Origin: Streptococcus acidominimus
GTDB lineage: Bacteria; Bacillota; Bacilli; Lactobacillales; Streptococcaceae
Assembly (NCBI RefSeq): GCF_001921825.1
Contig: NZ_MSJL01000006.1
Span: forward strand, 1 to 64,000
Length of the DNA stretch: 64,000 nucleotides
Reading direction: 5' to 3'
The position numbers and the translations under genes are program-made. Under the pieces are notes generated by a model. It saw only the letters and a program-made list of their open reading frames with translations, was not told the origin of the DNA and made no database searches. The stretch's first letter is position 1, and each line of letters starts with the position of its first letter. Positions 30,958-38,561 of this stretch are shown one piece after another.

Positions 30958-31094
30958 TGATTGAAGTCACCAAAGAAGAATACATAAAGCTCAAATTTGA
31001 AAATGAAAAGCTCACGAGAGAAAACGAGCTACTAAAGGCAGCTTTGGACTCGGTGTGGCTTATCGCTGAAAATGTGAGAGGGGTGGAGAGGTAG
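30957..31094 (+). CDS. Small coiled-coil phage protein (45 aa)
   Basis: MIEVTKEEYIKLKFENEKLT continues into RENELLKAALDSVW, an evident Leu/Glu/Lys coiled coil. The start overlaps the preceding stop, so translation is coupled. Function unknown. Confidence 0.55.
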   Translation: MIEVTKEEYIKLKFENEKLTRENELLKAALDSVWLIAENVRGVER

Positions 31095-31204
31095 TAGTAA
31101 AAATGCAGAGGTTGAATATTCCTATTGGGAGCATGAATATGAGTCTGATGTTGATGAAGCATCAGTGGGGAAAGAATTTGAGTTCAAGGAGGTAGATAGT
31201 GACT
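31093..31204 (+). pseudogene. Possible C-terminal remnant of a small phage gene
   Basis: An open frame without a start codon reads SSKNAEVEYSYWEHEYESDV and ends in GKEFEFKEVDSD at about 31203. The acidic, aromatic-rich sequence looks coding, but the beginning is missing or frameshifted. It overlaps the start of the next gene. Confidence 0.3.
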
Positions 31205-31417
31205 AGAAAATTAAAACAAGGACTTGCCGAGGCTTATGTCTTTGCTTGTTTTATGGCCCTAATATTGAGCCTAATGTTTTTGACGCGAATTGTTGCTATC
31301 CAACAAAAAAGAATGGATGAGCTAGTATTTGAAGTAGAGTATCTACAACAGCGTAACGAAATTATTACGCAACAGTTGCAAGAGATGAATCGCTATATTC
31401 AGTATCCGGGAGGTTAA
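31199..31417 (+). CDS. Small membrane protein with coiled coil, phage-associated
   Basis: A 72-aa protein from GTG 31199 after AAGGAGG. It has a basic N-terminus, one membrane span (VFACFMALILSLMFLTRIVA) and a coiled-coil tail (QKRMDELVFEVEYLQQRNEI). This resembles the small membrane proteins common in streptococcal prophage early regions. Function unknown. Confidence 0.65.
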   Translation: MTRKLKQGLAEAYVFACFMALILSLMFLTRIVAIQQKRMDELVFEVEYLQQRNEIITQQLQEMNRYIQYPGG

Positions 31418-31419
31418 AA

Positions 31420-31527
31420 ATGAAGGCAAGCAAAGTAAAGAAGTTCAAACCCATAATATTATCAGGTGGTGGAAAAATCGTGCTGAGCTTCCCGGGGTAC
31501 AGTTATCAACGAAAAGATAAAATGTGA
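31420..31527 (+). CDS. Very small basic phage ORF (35 aa)
   Basis: MKASKVKKFKPIILSGGGKI then VLSFPGYSYQRKDKM, starting 2 nt after the previous stop, with GGGAGG upstream. It stops just before the composite element at 31533 and may be cut short by it. No family recognised. Confidence 0.45.
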   Translation: MKASKVKKFKPIILSGGGKIVLSFPGYSYQRKDKM

Positions 31528-31532
31528 TGTAA

Positions 31533-31864
31533 TATAGTCATTTAGTTTATATTTTTATTACTTCGTTAACTCGTCTTGTATAATTGAACTTGAGCTACAA
31601 CTCACTGACAAAAAGATAAATACTCCTAGAAGCCAAAGCTTCTTCGTTGTATTTCCTATTTTGTCTAGGAGTTGCTTAACGCTCTCGTATCTTGAGTTGT
31701 ACTATTGAGAAAAGTTACACTTTTCTTATCTATCACTTGTCTAGTTATCAACTAGACAACTACCTGCGACTTTTAACGAAAACTTCCTTTTCTTCATTTC
31801 CCACCTCAAACAGTCTCTCCCCAGACTGTTTGAGCTAGTACTAAAAATAAACTAAACGGCTATA
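31533..31864 (+). repeat. Composite palindromic intergenic element, copy 4 (332 bp)
   Basis: Bounded by TATAGTCATTTAGTTTAT and the inverted ATAAACTAAACGGCTATA. Its left two thirds are nearly identical to copy 1 after rpoC. Its right third carries the AACAGTCTCTCCCCAGACTG hairpin module found in copies 3 and 7. The presence of the same element in prophage and core DNA shows that it has moved or recombined since the prophage arrived. Confidence 0.8.
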
Positions 31865-31900
31865 ACCCGTAAATCGATTAAACTATAAGGAGATGATGAA

Positions 31901-32335
31901 GTGACTTTTTTTCCAGAAATTGATGAAAAACAGACCATTAGAAACGCCAAGAAAAAACTAAGAGAGTATCCACGTTGGCGCAGGATAGCAGGTGATGTTG
32001 ATGGTCAAAAAATGACGGCTACTTATTCCTTTGAGCCGAGACAGTCTCATGGCGTACCGAACCGTCCAGTAGAGCGGTTAGCGATCGCTAAAGTTGACGC
32101 ATTAGCCGAATTAGAGGCTATTGAATATGCCATAGGTCATTTATTTGATCCAAATCATCGACGGATTCTATATGAAAAATTTTTAAGTAGTTCACGAAAG
32201 CGTGATTTTGAAATCTATAATGATTTATTTATGAGTGAGGGTAGCTACTATCATGCGTTATCTATCGCTTTGATAGAGTTTGCGGAGGTCTATAGAAACG
32301 GTCAATTGCTCGTAGAGAATGCAGATTCGACCTAG
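31901..32335 (+). CDS. ArpU-family phage late transcription regulator
   Basis: A 144-aa protein from GTG 31901 with AAGGAG upstream. MTFFPEIDEKQTIRNAKKKL and the C-terminal half SEGSYYHALSIALIEFAEVY fit the ArpU/RinA-like sigma-region-4-type regulators that switch on packaging, structural and lysis genes. It lies where such genes usually sit, just before the late region. Confidence 0.8.
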   Translation: MTFFPEIDEKQTIRNAKKKLREYPRWRRIAGDVDGQKMTATYSFEPRQSHGVPNRPVERLAIAKVDALAELEAIEYAIGHLFDPNHRRILYEKFLSSSRKRDFEIYNDLFMSEGSYYHALSIALIEFAEVYRNGQLLVENADST

Positions 32336-32390
32336 TTTTTACATAGTTAGAGTGAAGTTTGTAAGCTATTTTTGGTGATAAAATAGTATT

Positions 32391-33107
32391 GTGAATGAAA
32401 GGGCACGAGACTTCCTCTTGTTTTATATAGACAAAAGAGGGGCTTGAAGCAGGTTGAATGATAATAAGAACCGACCTGTCGAAGAAAGCACCGTATGACC
32501 TTTGAAAAGACTAAATGAGTATTCTAAAGAGAAAGAATATTTGTGGGATTTTGGAAATTCAGTGGATAGAAGTCGGGAATATCCTCAACTGTTAAGGTTA
32601 GTATTGACCATATTCTTCGGAAACGGACACAAGGTTGGAATACTATTCTGAGAGGATGTTGATTCACTGTGTTGGTGGTGACTATTCCAAGCATTCGAGA
32701 AAGCGAATGTTTTTCTGGTATTCAAGGAGAGGAAACTATTTTAGACAGAAGTTTGGACATCCGTCCAGTCTTGTAAAAATAAGTCAGTCCGAACCTAAAA
32801 TATAAGGAGTGAGAAGAATCAAACGCTTTCCCACTTCTTGGTAGAAATCATAGAAATAGGATTTCTCTTGCCCAAAAACTTGCTGAGGGCATTAAAAGCT
32901 GCAAGGTTTCATACGATTGAAAGGATCGTGTTGGCTAGAGTTAAGAAAAAACTGAGCCATCACAACCTTAGTCAATCGGTCATTCTTACATATACTAATA
33001 AGAAACCATTGTTATAAATAGTATATGGAAACAAGGGAGGCAGAAGTCCCTTGTGCCATACCGGTTATCTGTCCTTATCAGGGGGCAGTCAACTGCGACA
33101 AGTGACG
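32391..33107 (+). ncRNA. Candidate large structured phage RNA (ROOL/GOLLD-like)
   Basis: About 0.7 kb between the ArpU-like gene and the scaffold gene has no credible ORF on either strand but is full of pairing segments. An extended -10 (TGATAAAAT, 32376-32384) would start it near 32391. Helices seen: CCTCTT/AAGAGG (32414/32435), CAGGTTG/CGACCTG (32450/32472), TTGGAATA/TATTCCAA (32635/32683), CATTCG/CGAATG (32692/32704), AGAAATC/GATTTCT (32843/32860), ATACGAT/ATCGTGT (32911/32925) and ACAAGGGA/TCCCTTGT (33031/33047). Size, position in a Gram-positive prophage and many helices fit ornate large RNAs such as ROOL or GOLLD; the family is inference. Confidence 0.6.
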
Positions 33108-33555
33108 ATAGTCATTTCGTTTATCTTATTTAATTGAACATGGGCTAAACTCTGTGCGAAAAAGAGACGCAGGTGTTCTAGCTTTAGCTAGTTACAGCTG
33201 TGGCTTCCTTTAGGGCTAAATCTTCCTAGCTTCAAAGGTATAGTATACCTTTGGAGGCGAGAAATAGAAGTTTGCGAAGCAAACTCTCGTCTAAAAGCTC
33301 TGCGTCAGATTTCCTAGTTTGCCGTAACTGTTGCAGGCTATGCCTGCTTTACAGGTACAGTAATAACCATCAGGGAAGTGACTGTTATAGTCATTTAGTT
33401 TATATTTTTATTACTTGGTTACCTCGTCTTGTATAATTGAACTCGGGCTACGAGCTGTGCAAAAAAATAGTTTTTCCTAGAACTTGTAGTTCTTCGTCAA
33501 AACTCCTATTTTTGCTTTGCTCGTTTAACGCCCTTTGTATCTTAATTACTGGACG
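33108..33555 (+). repeat. Composite palindromic element, mosaic copy 5
   Basis: It starts with GATAGTCATTTCGTTTATC, a terminal-repeat-like sequence, and a second left-type repeat TATAGTCATTTAGTTTAT begins at 33386. Modules between include CTAGCTTTAGCTAG, the paired GGTATAGTATACC, AGTTTGCGAAGCAAACT and GGCTATGCC. No right-hand terminal repeat was found, so two elements seem fused or nested and truncated. No coding potential. Confidence 0.65.
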
Positions 33556-33584
33556 CATGAAAAATGCGGAGAAAGGAGACAGCA

Positions 33585-33971
33585 ATGTCTGAATTTAAAA
33601 CAATTGAAACACAGAAAGAATTGGATCGAATCATCAGTGAACGACTGGCTCGTCAAAAAAATAGATTTAAGGATTACGACCAATTGAAGGATCGTGTGGA
33701 AGAATTGGAGACAGAAAACCTAGGCTTGAATTCAGCTGTAACTGCTTTTAAGCAGGAGTCAGCTTCGTATAGCAAGCAGATTGAAGACTTGGAAGAGAAA
33801 GTAGCGAGTTATGAACAGACAATACTACGGACTCGGATAGCGCTTCAAAATGGTTTGCCCTATGATTTGGCAGACCGCTTGCGGGGAAATGATGAGGCGG
33901 AGCTGATAGCAGATGCAGAGTGGTTATCTGGATTTTTAAACCGTCAGAGTACTGCCGCTATTGAAAGGTAG
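33585..33971 (+). CDS. Phage capsid scaffolding protein
   Basis: A 128-aa protein from ATG 33585 (AAAGGAGA upstream). It begins MSEFKTIETQKELDRIISER and is a long coiled coil (about residues 15-85), followed by NGLPYDLADRLRGNDEAELI. This is the build of Gp20/DUF4355-type scaffolds that normally precede the major capsid gene. Here no capsid gene follows, so the protein has no visible partner. Confidence 0.75.
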   Translation: MSEFKTIETQKELDRIISERLARQKNRFKDYDQLKDRVEELETENLGLNSAVTAFKQESASYSKQIEDLEEKVASYEQTILRTRIALQNGLPYDLADRLRGNDEAELIADAEWLSGFLNRQSTAAIER

Positions 33972-34099
33972 TGAGTCATTCTCAGTCGAGGAAAAAACTA
34001 TTTTTCTTATTATTACTTGAAAGAGTTATCAACAACTTTACGGATACAGCTATGCAATACTATCGTTATCAAGCTGTATTGGATATTCATTATTATTAG
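33971..34099 (+). pseudogene. C-terminal remnant of a head-tail gene
   Basis: An open frame of 42 codons with the plausible phage-like ending FTDTAMQYYRYQAVLDIHYY directly before the tail tube gene, after an unlike stretch RKKLFFLLLLERV. The position and the YRYQ...YY ending suggest the end of a minor capsid or tail-terminator protein left by a deletion that joined it to the scaffold gene. Identification is tentative. Confidence 0.4.
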
Positions 34100-34111
34100 G
34101 AGGAACAACGA

Positions 34112-34663
34112 ATGTCAAATGTAACAAATGTAACGGCTGCAAAGCCAAAAATTGGAGGAGCAATCTACTCTGCACCACTTGGTACAGCCTTGCCAACTGA
34201 TGCAACATCTTCTTTGGATGCAGCCTTTGAGGGGCTTGGATATGTATCAGAAGATGGGATGAAAAATTCAAATTCACCATCATCAGAGAACATCAAGGCT
34301 TGGGGTGGAAATACTGTTAATTCTGTCCAAAAAGAGAAAGAGGATACCTTCTCTTATACTTTGATTGAGGCATTGAATGTAGCAGTCTTAAAAGAAGTCT
34401 ATGGTCCAGACAATGTAACAGGAACTTTGGCAGATGGTCTTACTATCAAGTCAAACTCAAAAGAATTGCCAGCACACGTTATTGTGGTGGATATGTTATT
34501 ACAGGGTGGGGTGGCGAAGCGAATTGTCATTCCAAACGGAAAAGTGTCTGAGCTTGGTGAAATCATCTATGCAGATGGCGAAAATGTCGGCTATGAAACG
34601 ACTGTACAGGCTTTGCCAGATAGCTCTGGGAACACCCACTATGAATACATGAAGAAGGGGTAA
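34112..34663 (+). CDS. Major tail tube protein
   Basis: A 183-aa protein, MSNVTNVTAAKPKIGGAIYS, with GYVSEDGMKNSNSPSSENIK and AWGGNTVNSVQKEKEDTFSY, a pattern shared by tail tube proteins of siphophages of Gram-positive hosts. It forms the inner tube of the non-contractile tail. AGGAGG lies upstream. It heads an uninterrupted tail operon. Confidence 0.88.
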   Translation: MSNVTNVTAAKPKIGGAIYSAPLGTALPTDATSSLDAAFEGLGYVSEDGMKNSNSPSSENIKAWGGNTVNSVQKEKEDTFSYTLIEALNVAVLKEVYGPDNVTGTLADGLTIKSNSKELPAHVIVVDMLLQGGVAKRIVIPNGKVSELGEIIYADGENVGYETTVQALPDSSGNTHYEYMKKG

Positions 34664-34669
34664 GCGCAG

Positions 34670-34948
34670 ATGGTGAAAACAAAAACAAGTAAGCAAGTAT
34701 CTGGAACGACAAAATCGGGTTTCAAATACAAGCTGGACGAGGCACGTCTGAATAACTATGAGTTGGTTGAGGCAATCAGCGAAGTAGACGCAAACCCGAT
34801 GGTATTTCCTAAAATGATTAAATTGCTTTTAGGAGAGCAGGTCGAGGCGCTCAAGGATCATGTTCGTGATGAAAATGGTCTCGTTTCGACAGAGCGTATG
34901 GCAGAAGAAATTACTGAAATCTTTAACAATCATCAGGTAAAAAACTAG
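34670..34948 (+). CDS. Tail assembly chaperone, G-type
   Basis: A 92-aa protein (MVKTKTSKQVSGTTKSGFKY, then FKYKLDEARLNNYELVEAIS) between the tail tube and the tape measure genes, the position of lambda gpG-like chaperones. It ends with GTA AAA AAC TAG, where A-AAA-AAC is a perfect -1 slippery heptamer, so a fraction is probably extended into the next frame. The C-terminal region EEITEIFNNHQVKN is helical. Confidence 0.82.
   Translation: MVKTKTSKQVSGTTKSGFKYKLDEARLNNYELVEAISEVDANPMVFPKMIKLLLGEQVEALKDHVRDENGLVSTERMAEEITEIFNNHQVKN
34939..34945 (+). promoter_or_regulatory. -1 ribosomal frameshift site (A AAA AAC)
   Basis: The heptamer is in the zero frame of the G-type gene with the stop codon immediately after it. 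A -1 slip reads CTA GTG TTC and continues in the next ORF, giving a G-T fusion as in lambda gpG-GT. Frames were checked by position (34670 and 34948). Confidence 0.75.
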
Positions 34949-35340
34949 TGTTCCTCGCCAGAATGATAGAAGCTGATGAGGAGGCTTTAGTCTGTGATTT
35001 AGCTGAGACGTACCATATTTACGCTTATGAACAGCTACCTGCAACAAAGGTAGCTGTTTTTGCCGTTGGATTACGGGATGATTCCCGCATCAAGATGAAG
35101 ATGAGTGGCCAATTATTAAACATGGAACAGTTACTGTTAGTAGGGCTACATGACAGAGTCAGTCTTCTTTGGTGGGCTAAGACAAAAGATGGTCAAAAAG
35201 GAGTTAATCGCCCGAAATCTCTTATGGACACATTATCACAGAATAAGAGAGAGCCTCAAGAATTAGTATTTGAATCTGGTGAGGAATTTAAAAAAGCTAG
35301 AGAATCATTTTTAGAAAGGATAGGAGGTGAGAGTGAATGA
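34948..35340 (+). CDS. Tail assembly chaperone, T-type (DUF5361-like)
   Basis: A 130-aa product if it starts at GTG 34948, which overlaps the upstream stop by one base; more likely it is made as the frameshifted extension of the G-type chaperone. MFLARMIEADEEALVCDLAE and YGLRDDSR-like and LLWWAKTKDGQKGVNRP segments match short proteins found before tape measure genes. It overlaps the tape measure start (ATGA). Confidence 0.8.
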   Translation: MFLARMIEADEEALVCDLAETYHIYAYEQLPATKVAVFAVGLRDDSRIKMKMSGQLLNMEQLLLVGLHDRVSLLWWAKTKDGQKGVNRPKSLMDTLSQNKREPQELVFESGEEFKKARESFLERIGGESE

Positions 35341-37865
35341 CAAAAGATTTAAAACAGGCTGATGTACAGATTGTACCGTCTACAAAAGGAGCCGGTGAAG
35401 CTATTCAGGATGCAATTGAACCTGAAGTAAAAGAGGTTAGTAAAAATGCGGGATTGATCTTTTTAAAAGGATTCAAAAAGATCATTAAAAGCGGAAAAAT
35501 TGGGGATTTCTTTTCTGCTAGTTTGACAGAAGGCGCTAATCTTCAACAAGCATCAGGAGGGATTGATACGCTATTTAAGAGTTCGGCTGACAAGGTGAAG
35601 GCCTATGCGAATGAAGCCTATCGGACCAGTGGGCAATCAGCTACTTCTTATATGGAAAGTGTGGCGGGTTTTGGCGCAAGCCTCTTGGAATCTCTAGGTG
35701 GAGATACGGAGCAGGCAGCAGGTGTAGCCAATATGGCTATGGTTGATATGGCAGACAATGCAAATGCGATGGGAACATCAATAGGGAGTATCCAGACTGC
35801 CTATCAGGAATTTGCTAAGCAAAATTACAGCATGTTAGACAGTCTCAAGCTAGGGTACGGTGATACGAAAGAGGAAATGCAGCGCTTGTTGGATGACGCA
35901 GAGAAGTTGACAGGTGTCAAGTACGACATTAGCAATCTCTCAGATGTGTCAGAGGCTATTCATGTGATTCAAGAGAATTTGGGTATTACAGGGACTGCTG
36001 CTGAAGATGCGACTTCTACTTTTAGTGGTTCATTTTCTGCCATGAAAAATGTGGCTCAAGATGTGTTAGGAAATTTAGCCCTAGGAGAAAGTATAGAACC
36101 CTCTATGACTGCTCTAGCACAGACAACCTCAACTTTTCTACTGGATCATTTTATTCCGATGGTCGGAAATATTTTGAAGGGTCTTCCGGCGGCCTTTTCA
36201 ACTGGGTTGGGGGAGCTATTATCCAACTTATTTGGACCTGAGCTTGGAGAGTCAATCGAAAGTCTTCTAGTAGCGCTGGGATCAGGTTTTGCAGCATTTA
36301 ACATAGTGACGATGCCCCAACAACTTCCAGCAGCTTTTGAGGCTGCAAAAAAAGCAATTATAGCTTTTAATGGAAGTTTATTAACTAATCCAATAGCCTT
36401 GGTCGTAGCAGCGATTGCTGCTCTTGTGGCTGGTTTGGTTTGGTTTTTCACCCAAACTGAAACGGGTCAAAAAATATGGTCTAGTTTTGTGGAGTGGATA
36501 ACACTTGCTTGGCAAAATATTGCGCAATTCTTTATAGATCTTTGGCAGGGTATTTCCGAGGGTGCTAGTCATTTGTGGAATGGGGTCAAGGATGTATGGA
36601 ATGGAGCCATTGAAGGTATAAAAATACTTTGGTATGGAATGGTGGAGTTCTTTTCCAATCTCTGGACAAGCATTCAAGAGCTGGCAACTACTGCGTGGAA
36701 TCTGTTGATACAAGCTATTATGGCTATTTTGCAGCCGTTTATTGAAATCTTTATGCAGTATTGGACAGCTATATCTGACAGTCTTGTACAGATATGGGAA
36801 GGGATTAAGATGATTTTCCAAGGTGCTTGGGAATTTATCAAATCCATATTTATGGGTGCTATCTTAGTGATTATTGATTTATTGACAGGTAACTTTACTC
36901 AGCTGGGTGTTGACCTTGGTCTTATTTGGGATAGTATCAAAAATGCAATTTTCTTAATATGGGAAGGGATTAAAACCTACTTTAGTGAAGTCGTGTATGC
37001 CATTGTCAGTTTTGCAATGATCCATTTTGAGAATTTTAAAAACATGCTTTCTATGCTTTGGGAAACAGTCAAAAGTGTAGCATGGGGAGCTTGGGAATGG
37101 ATAAGAGAAACAGTTTCAAGTTTGATTTATAACCTTGTGGAAGGTGCGATAAATGCTTGGAACAGTTTCAAAGATTTTCTATCGAACCTATGGGAAGGTC
37201 TCGTGGCTACTGCAACCAGTCTATGGGGAAGTTTGAGCTCTTCGGTCCAAAATATTATTGATGGCTTGGTGTCAGGAGCGAAACAAGCTTGGGAGAATCT
37301 CAAACAAAGCGTGTCGGATCTAGTTTCAAATGTTACCAGTATCTTTGATGGTTTGCTGAACATTGATTTATTCGCTGCAGGGAAAGCAATTCTGGATGGT
37401 TTTTTGGGAGGTTTGCAGTCTGCTTGGAACAACGTCACAGAATTCGTTGGAGGTATTGCTGATTGGATTCGTGACAATAAGGGTCCTATTGACTACGATA
37501 GAAAGCTCTTGATTCCAGCAGGGAATGCCATTATGTCTGGTTTGAACCAAGGACTGGAAGATAAGTTCAAAGATGTACGATCAACGGTCAGTGGTATGGC
37601 AGGAATATTGGTAGATTCTTTTGGTGATGATGGCTTGGAAGCGGGCTTCACAAGTGATGTCCACCGGAGTTTGACAAATGACAGTCTTTTGACACATTCG
37701 GCAAGTGCTGCTTCTCAATCAGGACTGTTGGATCGTCTAGCAAGCGTTGAAGCGCTACTTCAGGGCATTTTAGATAAGGATGTATCTGTCTATTTAGATA
37801 GTGAAAAGGTTGGCCAGAGTACTTATCGTACTCACGGACAAATCATGGCAAGGGAGGGGATTTAG
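35337..37865 (+). CDS. Tail tape measure protein
   Basis: An 842-aa protein whose length sets the tail length. The N-terminal region has helical segments (VSKNAGLIFLKGFKKIIKSG, GGIDTLFKSSADKVKAYANE). Residues about 340-375 are hydrophobic (ALVVAAIAALVAGLVWFFTQ-like). The middle is a long series of Trp-rich repeats of the type WxxIxxFFxxLWxxI (residues about 385-680). The C-terminal part has DNKGPIDYDRKLLIPAGNAI, the conserved end of these proteins. It appears intact. It starts in overlap with the T-type chaperone. Confidence 0.93.
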   Translation: MTKDLKQADVQIVPSTKGAGEAIQDAIEPEVKEVSKNAGLIFLKGFKKIIKSGKIGDFFSASLTEGANLQQASGGIDTLFKSSADKVKAYANEAYRTSGQSATSYMESVAGFGASLLESLGGDTEQAAGVANMAMVDMADNANAMGTSIGSIQTAYQEFAKQNYSMLDSLKLGYGDTKEEMQRLLDDAEKLTGVKYDISNLSDVSEAIHVIQENLGITGTAAEDATSTFSGSFSAMKNVAQDVLGNLALGESIEPSMTALAQTTSTFLLDHFIPMVGNILKGLPAAFSTGLGELLSNLFGPELGESIESLLVALGSGFAAFNIVTMPQQLPAAFEAAKKAIIAFNGSLLTNPIALVVAAIAALVAGLVWFFTQTETGQKIWSSFVEWITLAWQNIAQFFIDLWQGISEGASHLWNGVKDVWNGAIEGIKILWYGMVEFFSNLWTSIQELATTAWNLLIQAIMAILQPFIEIFMQYWTAISDSLVQIWEGIKMIFQGAWEFIKSIFMGAILVIIDLLTGNFTQLGVDLGLIWDSIKNAIFLIWEGIKTYFSEVVYAIVSFAMIHFENFKNMLSMLWETVKSVAWGAWEWIRETVSSLIYNLVEGAINAWNSFKDFLSNLWEGLVATATSLWGSLSSSVQNIIDGLVSGAKQAWENLKQSVSDLVSNVTSIFDGLLNIDLFAAGKAILDGFLGGLQSAWNNVTEFVGGIADWIRDNKGPIDYDRKLLIPAGNAIMSGLNQGLEDKFKDVRSTVSGMAGILVDSFGDDGLEAGFTSDVHRSLTNDSLLTHSASAASQSGLLDRLASVEALLQGILDKDVSVYLDSEKVGQSTYRTHGQIMAREGI

Positions 37866-38561
37866 ATGTATATGATTATTAATGGCTACAATACTTCGGG
37901 CATTCCTTCTTGTCAGTTGATTGATGCTGGAGCAGTTGAGGGCGCAGCACCTCGTGTGGCAGAAACAGCGACAATTTATGGCGCAAATGGAAAGTTGAGC
38001 ATTTTGGATGGTGCCTATGATGGCTATTCTAGAACCTTGACTTTTTTGGTTAAGTCGCTTGCAGATGTGCAGCGATTGGTTGAGACTTTCCGTGATGAGA
38101 AGAATGAGCTAGAGTTTGAGTATCAGTTAGGCAGTCTCTTCTATGCTGATTTCAAGTCAAGCAGATACAAACCCTATGGTCTGCATTATTGGACAGTAGA
38201 CATCACGCTTGAGATGCATCCTTTCCGATATATGAAAGATGTAGAAGATGTGGTGCTTTCTAGTAGCGGTACGGTAGTGAATAGAGGGACAGTGTATTCG
38301 GAACCTATTATCGTGTTAGAGGGACAAGGAGACGTCAGCCTAACGATCGGAAAACAGACCATGCGTTTGACGCTAGATGGTAAAGCTACAATTGATTGTC
38401 GTCATGGAGAACAAGTCGTGTTGAACAAGGATGGACAAATCCAAAATACGATTCGAAAGCGTGGACCGTTCTTTGAAATTGCAACAGGACGCTCAGGTGT
38501 GACGACAAGCGGAAATGTGTCAAAAGTGACAATTAAAGGAAACTGGAGGTATAAGGTTTGA
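37866..38561 (+). CDS. Distal tail protein Dit
   Basis: A 231-aa protein that forms the ring at the tail tip linking tube and Tal. The N-terminal MYMIINGYNTSGIPSCQLID and ILDGAYDGYSRTLTFLVKSL, then LHYWTVDITLEMHPFRYMKD fit the Sipho_tail family. It directly follows the tape measure stop and overlaps the Tal start by 4 nt. Confidence 0.88.
   Translation: MYMIINGYNTSGIPSCQLIDAGAVEGAAPRVAETATIYGANGKLSILDGAYDGYSRTLTFLVKSLADVQRLVETFRDEKNELEFEYQLGSLFYADFKSSRYKPYGLHYWTVDITLEMHPFRYMKDVEDVVLSSSGTVVNRGTVYSEPIIVLEGQGDVSLTIGKQTMRLTLDGKATIDCRHGEQVVLNKDGQIQNTIRKRGPFFEIATGRSGVTTSGNVSKVTIKGNWRYKV

Noticed and set aside
33251-33436. 61-codon ORF in the element mosaic at 33108
   Set aside because: Composed of palindromic modules and has no ribosome binding site.
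36381-36821. 146-codon minus-strand ORF in the tape measure gene
   Set aside because: Produced by the Trp-rich repeats read backwards; not protein-like.
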